NCBI GenBank assembly: GCA_900316795.1
Contig: ONEF01000011.1
Coordinates: 1-64,000, forward strand
Direction of reading: 5' to 3'
DNA length: 64,000 bases
DNA from: an uncultured Bacteroidales bacterium
GTDB lineage: Bacteria > Bacteroidota > Bacteroidia > Bacteroidales > UBA932
Shown: positions 34,106-43,500 of the stretch, piece by piece
How the letters are laid out: each line of letters starts with the position of its first letter
Position numbering within the stretch: the stretch's first letter is position 1
Notes under the pieces: model-generated
What the model saw: only the letters and a program-made list of their open reading frames with translations
Told to the model about the DNA's origin: nothing
Databases searched by the model: none
Position numbers and translations under genes: made by a program

Positions 34106-34792
34106 ATGAAGAAGTTATTTATCGTTGCATCATTGTGTTCTCTCATCCTCTTCTCCTGCAAGGGCGGGGAAAAGACTGAGGAGAACAACCAGCAGCCGGC
34201 TTCCGGGCAGCAGGCTGAACCAGAAAAGAAGCAGCCGGAACTGGCTTTCAATCCGGATTCCCTTGGCACGGAGCCTCAGTTTGACATCGTGACAACTATG
34301 GGAACCATCCGCGTGAAACTCTATGAAGACACTCCAAAGCACAAGAAGAACTTCATCCGTCTGGCTTCCATAAAGTACTATGATGGCATCACCTTCCACC
34401 GCGTGATCCGCAATTTCATGATCCAGACCGGAGACCCTTATACCAGAGACTATCCGGACCGTGCAGACGTGTTCGGTACAGGCGGCCCTGGTTACACCGT
34501 TCCTGCAGAAATCAAGGGTGAGGACGGAAAGCCCCTGCACCTGCACAAAAAGGGAGCTTTGGCCGCAGCCAGGAAGGGAGACCGCGCCAATCCTGAAAAG
34601 GCATCTTCCGGCAGCCAGTTCTACATAGTCCACGATGCAGATGCCTGCAAACAGCTGGACGGAGACTATACTGTATTTGGAGAAACCGTCAGCGGACTGG
34701 ATGTAGTGGACAAGATAGCTTCAGTTGCAACTGGAGCCAAGGATCGTCCGACAACAGATATCAAAATTATCTCAGTTCTTCCGGTAAAATAA
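34106..34792 (+). CDS. Cyclophilin-type peptidyl-prolyl isomerase lipoprotein
   Basis: A 228-residue lipoprotein (lipobox LFSC near residue 17) with a Glu/Gln-rich spacer (about 20-50) and a cyclophilin domain (about 65-228). Catalytic landmarks are 'YDGITFHRVIRNFMIQTGD' (about 112-130), 'SSGSQFYIV' near 175 and 'LDGDYTVFGETVSG' near 195. It should speed proline isomerisation in folding proteins of the envelope. An earlier ATG (34046) is possible, but its 20 extra residues would precede the signal peptide. Confidence 0.9.
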   Translation: MKKLFIVASLCSLILFSCKGGEKTEENNQQPASGQQAEPEKKQPELAFNPDSLGTEPQFDIVTTMGTIRVKLYEDTPKHKKNFIRLASIKYYDGITFHRVIRNFMIQTGDPYTRDYPDRADVFGTGGPGYTVPAEIKGEDGKPLHLHKKGALAAARKGDRANPEKASSGSQFYIVHDADACKQLDGDYTVFGETVSGLDVVDKIASVATGAKDRPTTDIKIISVLPVK

Positions 34793-34903
34793 AACGAGAG
34801 CTTGTTTGAAAAAAAAACTTCAAAAATTAAATCGCTGAGGAACAAGGCTTTAAGTAAAAATTGCAAAAATTTTCAAAAAATTTTTCACTCTGGCACCAAA
34901 TTG

Positions 34904-34919
34904 TGGCACGGGCTTTGCA
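34904..34919 (+). promoter_or_regulatory. Sigma-54 (-24/-12) promoter
   Basis: TGGCACG-GGCT-TTGCA matches the sigma-54 consensus TGGCACG-N4-TTGCA in full. A second, incomplete TGGCAC lies 13 bases upstream (34891-34896). The matching sigma factor gene rpoN is at 11426. The predicted start is near 34930. The first feature downstream is a terminator, not a gene. Confidence 0.75.
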
Positions 34920-34929
34920 ATATCTAAAA

Positions 34930-34994
34930 GCGTAGTTTTTTCATAGGTTAATTTTTAGGTTTGAGAAATGGGTTGGCGGTCGCCAGCCCTTTTT
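34930..34994 (+). ncRNA. Candidate sigma-54-dependent small RNA
   Basis: This is the stretch between the -24/-12 site and the terminator at 34970-34994, about 65 nt. It has no start codon with a useful frame. The 5' part is U-rich and unstructured; the 3' part is a GC-rich hairpin followed by U. That is the usual shape of a trans-acting small RNA. The call is inferred from the flanking signals only. Confidence 0.45.
34970..34994 (+). terminator. Strong intrinsic terminator
   Basis: GGGTTGGC-GGTC-GCCAGCCC followed by five T. It stands 200 bases after the cyclophilin gene and about 40 after the predicted sigma-54 start. Confidence 0.88.
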
Positions 34995-35004
34995 CATTTT
35001 ATAT

Positions 35005-35035
35005 TTTGCAGATTTGAGCAAAAGAATTATCTTTG
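35005..35035 (+). promoter_or_regulatory. rpsP-rimM promoter
   Basis: TTTG (35005-35008), a 19-base spacer and TATCTTTG (35028-35035), a full Bacteroidota consensus. The predicted start is at about 35040. Confidence 0.75.
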
Positions 35036-35039
35036 CAGC

Positions 35040-35058
35040 CCTTCCTCGGGCAGGAAGG
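35040..35058 (+). promoter_or_regulatory. 5'-terminal hairpin of the rpsP mRNA
   Basis: CCTTCCT-CGGGC-AGGAAGG, a perfect 7-bp hairpin that begins at the predicted transcript start. It may stabilise the mRNA or serve feedback control by a ribosomal protein. Confidence 0.5.
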
Positions 35059-35098
35059 ACAAGTTTTATTACTAACAAACAATTAAAAACTCACAGTT

Positions 35099-35674
35099 AT
35101 GTCTGTAAAAATTCGTTTATCACGTCACGGAAAGAAGAATTATGCATTCTTCCACATTTTGGCTACTGATGTCAGGGCTCCTCGTGATAGCCGTTTTATT
35201 GAGCTTTTGGGTTCATACGACCCTAACACCAATCCGGCTACTATAGTCCTGAATGTTGACAGAGCAGTTTACTGGCTCCAGAATGGTGCCCAGCCAACTA
35301 TCACCGCAAGAAGAATCCTCTCCTACAAGGGTGCGCTTCTTAAGAAGCACCTTGCTGAGGGTGTAAGAAAGGGTGCTCTCACTCAGGAGCAGGCAGACGC
35401 CAAGTTCAATGCTTGGGTTGCCGAGAAAGAAGCCAAGGTTGAGAAGAAGAAGGAGAACCTCAAGGTTTCCAAGGCTGATGCCAAGAGAGCAGCTGTTGAG
35501 GCAGAGAGCAAGGTTAACGCTGCACGCGCAGAGGAGCTTGCAAAGAAGAAGGCTGAGGCTGAGAAGGCTGCTGAAGAGGCTCGCAAGGCCGCTGAGGCTG
35601 AGGCAAAGGCTGCTGAGGAAGCTGCCGCTCCAGCTGAAGAGGCTGCTGCCGAGGAAGCTCCAAAGGCTGAATAA
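35099..35674 (+). CDS. rpsP: 30S ribosomal protein S16, long form
   Basis: A 191-residue S16. The first ~80 residues are the conserved core ('[20 protein letters not shown]' start, '[17 protein letters not shown]' near 31), which binds 16S rRNA. The rest is an Ala/Glu/Lys-rich tail with repeated 'KAAEEA' units, more than doubling the bacterial norm. Such tails occur in other Bacteroidota S16 proteins. It is followed by rimM, as in many genomes, but trmD and rplS are not adjacent. Confidence 0.95.
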   Translation: MSVKIRLSRHGKKNYAFFHILATDVRAPRDSRFIELLGSYDPNTNPATIVLNVDRAVYWLQNGAQPTITARRILSYKGALLKKHLAEGVRKGALTQEQADAKFNAWVAEKEAKVEKKKENLKVSKADAKRAAVEAESKVNAARAEELAKKKAEAEKAAEEARKAAEAEAKAAEEAAAPAEEAAAEEAPKAE

Positions 35675-35708
35675 TCCCCTTCTTGAGTTGAAGCAATAAT
35701 CTTCAGCG

Positions 35709-36242
35709 ATGAACATTACCTCCTGCGCCCAGATAGCCAAGACTTACGGCAAAGATGGAGAGATTCTCCTCAGAGTTGAGTCTGACCGCTTTTCTGAAAT
35801 GCTTGAGGAATGTGAGGAAGAGGGAAAAGAACTTGAGGAACCGGTATTCGTCTATTTTGACGGGTTGCCGGTTCCTTTTTTTATAAGTTCCGCCAAACAC
35901 CGTTCCAACAACGCATGGGTTGTAACGTTCTCTACGGTCAGGGACCTCTCACATGCAGAGGAGATAGTTGGCAGGGACCTTTATCTGGAAGCCTCGGAAG
36001 CAGATGTGTTCAACGATCTTGACCTGCTGGTGGGCTTTGCGGTTGTGGATGAAAACGGAAAGCCGGCCGGGATTGTCTCAAAGGTTGTCGAGTATCCCAG
36101 CAACATCTGCCTGGAGATAAGACGCCAATCCGGCGCAAGTGATGAAGAAGTCCTGCTTCCGTTCCATGAAGACCTGGTCCTTTCCTTTGACCAGGAGAAC
36201 AAAATAATCGCGATGAAAATACCGGGTGGCCTGATTTCCTGA
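35709..36242 (+). CDS. rimM: 16S rRNA processing protein RimM
   Basis: A 177-residue ribosome-maturation factor for the 30S head, which works with S19. The N-terminal RimM barrel covers about 5-90 ('IAKTYGKDGEILLRV', 'FVYFDGLPVPFFI') and the PRC-barrel about 100-172 ('GFAVVDENGKPAGIVSKV', 'LLPFHEDLV'). It lies 34 bases after rpsP in the same transcript and converges on the AraC-type gene with no gap (36242/36243). Confidence 0.93.
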   Translation: MNITSCAQIAKTYGKDGEILLRVESDRFSEMLEECEEEGKELEEPVFVYFDGLPVPFFISSAKHRSNNAWVVTFSTVRDLSHAEEIVGRDLYLEASEADVFNDLDLLVGFAVVDENGKPAGIVSKVVEYPSNICLEIRRQSGASDEEVLLPFHEDLVLSFDQENKIIAMKIPGGLIS

Positions 36243-37196
36243 TCAAAGGCTCTCTATGTATTTCTTTGGAGTCATTCCGGTTTCCTTGCGGAAGAATTTG
36301 CCGAATGAGGACTGGTCTGCAAAGTTCAGCTTTGCTGCCGTTTCCTTTATGCTCGCCCCTGGAGAGCGGAGCATGTTCCTGGCCCTTTTGGCAAGGTGGG
36401 AGGCCAGGATGCGGGCTGCCGTCTGCCCGGTTTCTTCCTTGGATATCAGAGAAAGATACTGGACGCTGATGAAGAGCCTGTCTGCATAGAATGCAGGATT
36501 GTGCTGCGTTTCTCCGAAATCCCTGATCAGGGACATGAATCTTGACATTATCTCTTTTTTTCTTGTAAGAGGTTTTCCGTCCAGGTTGAGTTCTGTGTTT
36601 TCAGACCAGAAATGAAGGATCTCCAGCAGCAGTATGGAAAGGGAGTGGTCTATAAGGAATCCTCGTATGTTCTGTCTGTTGTCTTTCAAGTAGTAGTAAA
36701 GGTTCTGGAAACTTCTTTCCAGAGAAATGTATGTGCTTTCTTCCAACTGGAAATAAGGATGCAGGAAAAAATCGGCGAAGGTAGGTGTTGCAGGAATTAC
36801 AGGCCTTGGGTTCAAGGTACTTCCAATCCTGTCCAGGATGTCTCTTTTGATCATCAGCAGGAAGAATCTTCCTCCGGTAGAAATGGAACTTCCGGTAATC
36901 GTGTTCATAGGAGAAAGCATCAGCAAGGTTTTCTGCGGTAGGGTAATGTCTCTGTAATCTACGGAAAGTGTGAGGAAACCGTCCAGCACCAGCACGGCCA
37001 TCAGCGCATCCAGACGGAATGTGGTGGATATGAGGCTTGAGGCAGCCTTTTCCAGAAGCTCCTTGTTGAAATCTGTAATCTTTATCATCATCAGCTCGTT
37101 CTTGTAGCTGTATCCTCCCAGTAAGGTGGTTGTCTGTCCGAAATCCGGGTTTATGTCCAGAGGTTTTTCCTGTATGATTTTGTTTCTCTTTGCCAT
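36243..37196 (-). CDS. AraC-family transcriptional regulator
   Basis: A 317-residue regulator with a sensory N-terminal half (about 30-190) and a C-terminal AraC double-HTH domain (about 215-317): 'YADRLFISVQYLSLISKEETGQTAARIL' region and the closing 'AAKLNFADQSSFGKFFRKETGMTPKKY' signature. The ATG at 37196 is used; upstream in-frame codons would run through the intergenic promoters and into the TetR gene. It is divergent from the TetR-efflux operon and may control it. Its -7 box is TAAATTTG on the minus strand (37217-37224). Confidence 0.88.
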   Translation of the reverse strand: MAKRNKIIQEKPLDINPDFGQTTTLLGGYSYKNELMMIKITDFNKELLEKAASSLISTTFRLDALMAVLVLDGFLTLSVDYRDITLPQKTLLMLSPMNTITGSSISTGGRFFLLMIKRDILDRIGSTLNPRPVIPATPTFADFFLHPYFQLEESTYISLERSFQNLYYYLKDNRQNIRGFLIDHSLSILLLEILHFWSENTELNLDGKPLTRKKEIMSRFMSLIRDFGETQHNPAFYADRLFISVQYLSLISKEETGQTAARILASHLAKRARNMLRSPGASIKETAAKLNFADQSSFGKFFRKETGMTPKKYIESL

Positions 37197-37216
37197 TTCA
37201 GAATATAAAGTTGGAA

Positions 37217-37276
37217 CAAATTTAAGAAAGAATAATGTTTTAAAGCTGATTTGACAAAATAAATTGTATAGTTTTG
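37217..37276. promoter_or_regulatory. Divergent promoters, AraC gene / TetR-efflux operon
   Basis: The minus strand carries TAAATTTG at 37217-37224 for the AraC-type gene; the plus strand carries TAGTTTTG at 37269-37276 for the TetR gene. The 160-base gap 37197-37356 is A/T-rich and suited to shared regulator sites, but no long inverted repeat is evident. Confidence 0.45.
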
Positions 37277-37356
37277 GACCAAAAATATACGAAAGTTGCC
37301 TACAATAGTTTTCCTGTTTGATGCCATCTTTGTGACCGCTTTTTGCATATAGTTTT

Positions 37357-37947
37357 ATGACCAGACGGGAACAAATATTGGAATCTGCATTCAACGCTTT
37401 CACTTCCAGAGGAATAAAGGTTGTGAAAATGGAAGACATTGCAGGCTCTCTGAAGATTTCCAAGAAAACACTTTATGAGTTTTTCAGCGGAAAGAAAGAG
37501 CTTCTTGTGGCCAGTGTGGAATATAAAATCCCCAAGCTTCTTGAAAAGAATTCCAAGATAGTCAGGTGCATGCCTAACCCTCTTACCGCAATGGTGTTCT
37601 GCGCTGTCGAGAACATAAGGTTCATGAGCAGCTTCAGCGAGTCATTCATAGATGAGGTCAGGGCTGTTCCGGAACTCAAGGATTTCGGAGGCAATGTTAA
37701 GAATGAGATGGATTCCCTTATGAACACGATGCTTTCGCAGTGTGTCCGTGAAGGGTATCTTAAAGAGGAGGATTCCAAGCGTCTGGTGTCTGTGTTCATG
37801 GATAATTTGCGGAATTTCAAGGAGCTTCGCAATCAGGATGTTTTTCCGTCACAGCTTTGTTTCAACATAGTCATCACTATTTTGGGCGGGCTTTGTACGC
37901 AGAAGGGAAAGAAGGTGCTGGATGAACTGAAGGAAAATTACAGCTGA
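37357..37947 (+). CDS. TetR-family regulator of the efflux operon
   Basis: A 196-residue TetR-type regulator. The N-terminal HTH (about 5-50) reads 'TRREQILESAFNAFTSRGIK' then 'MEDIAGSLKISKKTLYEFFSGKKEL'. The C-terminal part is a helical ligand and dimer domain. It is the first gene of the operon with tolC-like, adaptor and RND genes (43 bases to the next), so it probably represses its own operon until a toxic compound binds. Confidence 0.9.
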   Translation: MTRREQILESAFNAFTSRGIKVVKMEDIAGSLKISKKTLYEFFSGKKELLVASVEYKIPKLLEKNSKIVRCMPNPLTAMVFCAVENIRFMSSFSESFIDEVRAVPELKDFGGNVKNEMDSLMNTMLSQCVREGYLKEEDSKRLVSVFMDNLRNFKELRNQDVFPSQLCFNIVITILGGLCTQKGKKVLDELKENYS

Positions 37948-37990
37948 CCGGACACGGAGGCCAAAAAGGATAATATAAACGATAATAGAT

Positions 37991-39412
37991 ATGAGAAAAA
38001 TTCTGAAGTTCATTGGATTGGGAGTTGCAGCCCTGTGCTGTGTTCCGCTTTCCGTCTCGGCTCAAGGCACGGACACCATTGCAATAACTCTGAAGGACGC
38101 CTGGGATATTGCTCTGAGCAAGTCCTTGACCGTAATGGTTGCCGACAAGGAGATTGAGAAAACAGGCTATGAAAAGAAAGGTGCTTATGCAAGTCTCTTC
38201 CCTAATGTTAATTTCTCAGGAAGTTACCAGAGGACAATAAAGAAGCAGACAATGGTGATGAAGATGGGTGAGACCACCCAGAGGATTTCAATGGGTACTG
38301 ACAACAACATTTCCGGTGGTTTCAGCGCATCCATGCCGCTTGTGAACGTTGCTCTGTGGAGAAGCCTGGACATTTCCGGAAGAAGCGTGGACCTTGCGGT
38401 GGAGAAAGCCCGCCAGAGCCGCCAGGACCTGATCAACCAGGTGGAGCAAGCTTTCTATACTTGCCTTCTGGCTTCTGATCTCTGCGATGTCTATAAAGAA
38501 AACTACAGCAATGCCGAGGAAAACTACCGCCAGACCAAGGCCAAGTTTGAAAGCGGCAGAGTAGCCAAATATGATATGATCAGGGCTGAGGTGAATATGC
38601 AGAACGCGGAGCCTAACGTATATGATTCCCAGAACAATCTCATGCTTGCCCTGTGGCAGTTGAAGGCCCTGATGGGAATAAACCTCAACACCAACATCAA
38701 GTGTGCGGGTTCTCTTTCAGACTATACTTATCAGATGCAGCAGATAATAATGGCTGCCGATACGATAGACCTGTCTGAAAACTCCACTCTCAAGCAACTG
38801 GACATTCAGGAAGACATACTGCAGAAAACCTACAAGATGCAGGTAGCCCAGTACTATCCTACTCTTGCCGCTACCGCCCAGTACAACTGGATTTCCATGA
38901 GCAACGACCTCAAGATTTTCCACTATACCTGGAACCCTTATTCAGTTGCAGCCCTCAGCCTTCAGATACCTATCTTCTCCGGATTGCAGAGGCTCAACAA
39001 CGTGCGTCAGGTAAAGGTTCAGCAAGAGCAGCTTTCTCTCCAGAAAGAGAATGCCAGAAGAGGGCTCGTTGTTGCAGCAAAGCAGAGCCTGAGTTCTCTG
39101 GAAACCGCTCTCAAGCAGTACAAGGCTGCAAAGGCAACAGTAGAAGGAGCCCAGACCGGATATGACATTGCAAAGAAGATGTATGAGGTGGGTAGAGCTA
39201 CAATACTTGAAGTCAATGACGCCCAGCTTGCTCTACTGCAGTCAAAACTCAATCTGAACCAGTCTATCCACTCTTATCTTACCGCCAAGAGTTCACTGGA
39301 CCTTGTACTTGGAGTGGACCGCACGGAGAAGGAACTGTTCGGCAAGGGAGAGCAGATGCAGCCTGAGAGGCAGCTTGTCATAAAGAAGGAAGATACTGGA
39401 GCAGAGAACTAA
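37991..39412 (+). CDS. TolC-family outer-membrane efflux protein
   Basis: A 473-residue outer-membrane channel subunit: signal peptide ending near VSAQG (residue 25), then two homologous helical-barrel halves typical of the OEP/TolC family ('LKDAWDIALSKSLTVMVADKEI' near 35; 'YDIAKKMYEVGRATILEVNDAQLALLQSKLNLNQ' region near 390). It should form the exit duct of the RND pump encoded downstream. Gaps of 37 and 3 bases link it to the adaptor and pump genes. Confidence 0.92.
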   Translation: MRKILKFIGLGVAALCCVPLSVSAQGTDTIAITLKDAWDIALSKSLTVMVADKEIEKTGYEKKGAYASLFPNVNFSGSYQRTIKKQTMVMKMGETTQRISMGTDNNISGGFSASMPLVNVALWRSLDISGRSVDLAVEKARQSRQDLINQVEQAFYTCLLASDLCDVYKENYSNAEENYRQTKAKFESGRVAKYDMIRAEVNMQNAEPNVYDSQNNLMLALWQLKALMGINLNTNIKCAGSLSDYTYQMQQIIMAADTIDLSENSTLKQLDIQEDILQKTYKMQVAQYYPTLAATAQYNWISMSNDLKIFHYTWNPYSVAALSLQIPIFSGLQRLNNVRQVKVQQEQLSLQKENARRGLVVAAKQSLSSLETALKQYKAAKATVEGAQTGYDIAKKMYEVGRATILEVNDAQLALLQSKLNLNQSIHSYLTAKSSLDLVLGVDRTEKELFGKGEQMQPERQLVIKKEDTGAEN

Positions 39413-39449
39413 AGAACAAGTATTAAGGAAATTATAAAAGTACAGATAT

Positions 39450-40532
39450 ATGAAATTCGACATTATCAGAACATTGGCCCCGGCAGCCTTCCTTATGGCG
39501 GCTGCATTTGCTGTATCTTGCAACAGCGGCAAGAAGGCCGACACTGCTGCCGCCCAACCGGCAAAGCTCACTAATGTTACCATCAAGGCTGTGGCAGCCA
39601 AGGACGTTGACCAGGTGGAGGTTTTCACCGGTACCGTAGAAGGCTTCAACACAAACAACATCTCCCCTCAGTCTCCTGGCAGAATAGAGAGAATCTTTGT
39701 GGAGGTGGGAGACCATGTAGGCAGAGGACAGAGGCTTGCCCAGATGGAAGCCACCAACCTTACTGCGGCAAAGCTCCAGATGGAGAACAACAAGCTCGAG
39801 TTCGAGAGGACCAAGCAGCTTTTTGAGATTGGCGGAGCATCGCAGAGCGAATATGATTCCCGCAAGATGGCATACGAAGTATCGTTGAACAGCTATAACA
39901 ATCTCTCAACCAACACATATCTCATTTCTCCGATTTCCGGAGTGGTAACCGCCCGCAACTACGATGCAGGAGACATGTATTCCGGAGGGATGCCGCTTTA
40001 TACGGTGCAGCAGATCCGTCCGGTCAAGATAAAGGTGAACGCTCCTGAAGGCCTTTATGGAAAAATCAAGAAAGGACAGAGCGTGAGCGTGAAGTTGGAT
40101 GTGTTCGGCGATGAGGTTTTCGAGGGTAAGGTTCATCTGGTATATCCTTCTCTCGCTGCCGCTTCCAGGACATTTCCTGTAGAAATAACCATAGCAAACG
40201 CAAACGAGAGAGTCCGCCCGGGGATGTTTGCAAGAGTTACTTTCAAGTATGGAGTTGAGCATAACATCGTAGTACCTGACGTGTCTGTCGTCAAGCAGAT
40301 GGGAAGCGGAGACCACTATGTATATACTGTTGTAGATAACAAGGTGGTTTTCAACAAGGTAAAGCTTGGCCAGCTTGTAGGCACCGAGTATGAGATAAAG
40401 AGCGGCCTCAACGAAGGCGACATGGTGATTGTCGAAGGCCAGAACAGAGTTGTCAATGGTCAGGAGGTGAACTCAACCGTCGGTGAGCCGGCTTCTTTTG
40501 TTCCAGATAATCTTGTAGACAAAACAAAGTAA
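39450..40532 (+). CDS. RND efflux periplasmic adaptor lipoprotein
   Basis: A 360-residue membrane-fusion protein (HlyD/AcrA family): lipobox AVSC near residue 24, barrel-sandwich ('RIERIFVEVGDHVGRGQRLAQME', about 75-97), helical hairpin (100-150), second barrel strand set ('LISPISGVVTARNYDAGD' near 160) and beta-barrel and membrane-proximal domains. It connects the inner-membrane pump to the TolC-like duct. The next gene begins 3 bases later. Confidence 0.92.
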   Translation: MKFDIIRTLAPAAFLMAAAFAVSCNSGKKADTAAAQPAKLTNVTIKAVAAKDVDQVEVFTGTVEGFNTNNISPQSPGRIERIFVEVGDHVGRGQRLAQMEATNLTAAKLQMENNKLEFERTKQLFEIGGASQSEYDSRKMAYEVSLNSYNNLSTNTYLISPISGVVTARNYDAGDMYSGGMPLYTVQQIRPVKIKVNAPEGLYGKIKKGQSVSVKLDVFGDEVFEGKVHLVYPSLAAASRTFPVEITIANANERVRPGMFARVTFKYGVEHNIVVPDVSVVKQMGSGDHYVYTVVDNKVVFNKVKLGQLVGTEYEIKSGLNEGDMVIVEGQNRVVNGQEVNSTVGEPASFVPDNLVDKTK

Positions 40533-40535
40533 GCA

Positions 40536-43500
40536 ATGAGTCTGTTTTCATCTGCAGTAAAGAAACCTATCACCACGGCATTGATATTCGTGGCGATAGC
40601 TATATTCGGATTGTTCTCTTTCATCACGTTGCCAATAGACCTTTTCCCTCACATCGAGAGCAATACCATCATGGTAATGACCTCATACGCGGGAGCCAGC
40701 GCGTCTGATATCGAGAACAACATTTCAAAGCCGATAGAGAACACGCTCAACAGCGTGTCCTATCTGAAGCATATATCTTCATCTTCAAGAGAGAACATTT
40801 CTGTGGTGACACTTGAATTCCAGTACGGAAGAGACATTGAGGTTGCTACAAACGATGTCCGTGACAAACTTGAGATGATAAAGACGGCCCTGCCTGACGG
40901 AGCCGGAAACCCTGTGATTTTCAAGTTCAGTTCAGACGATATTCCTATCCTGATCCTGAGTGTCACCGCCAATGAAAGCATGGCAGGACTTTACAAGATA
41001 ATGGATGAGACTATAGTCAACGAGCTTGCCAGGGTAAACGGTGTGGGTTCCGTTTCAGTTTCCGGTATTCCTAAAAGGGAAATCATGGTGCTGTGCGACC
41101 CTTACAAGCTTGATGCCTACAATCTTACCATAGAGAGCATCTCCACCCTGATCGGATCTGAAAACCGCAACATCCCTGCCGGAACCATAGAGATAGGTTC
41201 CAACACTTATGCGATGCGAGTGCAGAAGGAGTTCTCCTCTTCAAGGGAAATCGAGAACCTGGTAGTAGGCTCATTCAATGGAGGAAACATCTACCTCAAG
41301 GATGTTGCAAGAGTAGTTGACGGATTACAGGAGCGCTCCCAGGAAAGCTACATTAACGGAGAAATCGGAGGTATGGTCATCATACAGAAACAGACAGGAG
41401 AGAACTCCGTGCAGATTGTCCGCAAGGTGAAGGAAGAACTTCCGCGACTGGAGAAGAAGCTCCCTTCTGATGTGAAGCTGAACGTGATAATTGACACTAC
41501 GGACAACATCATCCGTACCATCGGTTCTCTGGAGAAAACCATCCTCATAACGCTCCTTATCGTGATGGTAGTAGTATTCATCTTCCTCGGAAGGTGGAGG
41601 GCTACCATAATCATCCTCATCACGATTCCTATCTCCTTGCTGGCATCGCTGATTTACCTGTATGCAACCGGCAACACATTGAACATGATATCAATGAGTT
41701 CGCTCTCCATAGCGATCGGTATGGTGGTGGACGCGGCGATTGTGGTTCTGGAGAACATCACCTCTCACATCGACAAGGGCAGCAACCCTAAGCAGGCAGC
41801 GGTTTACGCTACCAATGAAGTTGCTATGGCCGTTGTGGCTTCGTTTCTGACAACCCTGGCCGTATTCCTCCCGATGACTCTCGTAAGCGGACTTGCCGGA
41901 ATAATGTTCCGCCAGCTGGGATGGATGGTTTCCATCGTGATAACAGTATCCACTCTCTGCGCCCTCGCGCTTACTCCTATGATGTGCTCTACTATGCTCA
42001 GGGCCAAGAACAAGGACAAGGACAGCAAGTGGTTCAAGATATTGTTCACTCCTGTCAACAAGGCTCTTGACTGGCTGAGCGCAACTTACGCAAGAATTCT
42101 CGACTGGGCTATGCGCCACAAGAGAATAGTTGTGCTGATAGCTTTCTGCGTGCTTGTGGGAGTGTTTGCGATATGCATCCCTAACATGAAGAGCGAGTTC
42201 ATTCCTCAGTCAGACAACGGCCGTATTTCAGTAACGGTACAGCTTCCTGTGGGTACCCGCCAGGAGATCACCCGTGAACTGGCTTTGGAACTTGACCGCA
42301 GGTGGAGGGCTGAATTCCCTGAAATAGAGAGGCTCGGACTTTCAGAAGGTACTGCCGATTCAGACAACATGTTTGCCAGCATGCGTTCCAACGGTAGCCA
42401 CATCATAAGCATGAACATCAGTGTCGGAAGTATGGAGAAGAGGAAGAGAAGCATCCAGGAGATTTCCAACATAATGATGAGCGAGCTGGCCGAATACAAC
42501 CAGATAAAGAGATTCAACGTGGTAGCCGGCGGACAGCAGGGAGGTATGGGCGGACAAACAGTCTGCCAGATAGATATCTTCGGATATGATTTCGCGGAGA
42601 CCGATGCCGTGGCTGCACAGATTTCCGATATGTTCAAGGAGCTGGGCGTAAGGCAGACGGTAATCAGCCGAGATGACTACATCCCTGAATACCAGGTAGA
42701 TCTTGACCGCGAGAAACTTGCCCTATACGGCCTGAACACTGCAACCGTTTCCACATTCCTGCGCAACCGCATCAACGGTGCCATCGCTTCCGAATACCGC
42801 GAGAGCGGAGATGAGTATGACATCCGCGTAAGGTATGCTCCGGAGTATCGCCAGAGCCTGAAGGATGTAGAGAATATCACAGTCTATAACTCCCAGGGCC
42901 AGGCCATCAAGCTCCGCGAGCTTGGAACCATAGTTGAGGCCATGACTCCTCCTACCATCCAGAGAAAAGACCGTGAAAGATATGTTTCCGTAACGGCTCC
43001 GCTTCCGGACGGAATGGCAACTTCAGACATGAACGAGGCCATCACTGCCAAGATTGAGGCAGCAGGCCTGCCTTCTTCCGTAAGCTGGAAGATTGGCGGT
43101 ACTTATGACGATCAGGTTCAGACATTCCAGAGCCTTGGATTGCTGATGGTTCTGATCGTGATACTGGTGTTCATCGTGATGGCCGCTCAGTTCGAGAGTC
43201 TGACCTATCCGTTCGTAATCATGTTCGCCGTTCCGTTCGCATTCGTTGGAGTGCTTATCGGACTGGTGCTTACCGGAACCCCTATGAGTATCATGGGTAT
43301 GGTCGGAGCCGTCATGACAATCGGTATCGTGGTTAACAACGGTATCGTGTTGGTTGACTACGCCAACCTCAACCGTGAAAGGGGAATGGGTATCATCCGC
43401 GCCGTTGTGGATTCAGGAAAGTCCCGTCTGCGTCCTGTGCTCATGACCACCCTTACCACCGTTCTCGGTATGCTTCCTCTTGCCCTTGGCAACGGAGAAG

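Larger units (their letters stand above)
34793..35098. other. Gene-free 306 bases with a sigma-54 promoter
   Basis: No coding frame. The left part has phased A-tracts (around 34810, 34825, 34855, 34865 and 34875) that should bend the DNA. Then come a consensus -24/-12 site (34904-34919), a terminator (34970-34994), and the rpsP promoter with its leader hairpin. A short transcript would run from about 34930 to 34994. Confidence 0.7.

Noticed and set aside
34891-34896. Second TGGCAC as an independent sigma-54 site
   Set aside because: No GC at the -12 position with correct spacing; it is only a partial repeat of the real site.
35213-35740. 175-residue minus-strand frame over rpsP
   Set aside because: It is the antisense shadow of the Ala/Glu/Lys tail of S16; its Leu/Ser runs are the complement of those codons.
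37197-37463. 89-residue N-terminal extension of the AraC-type regulator
   Set aside because: It runs through the divergent promoters and into the TetR gene, has no family similarity, and the ATG at 37196 gives a normal-length protein.
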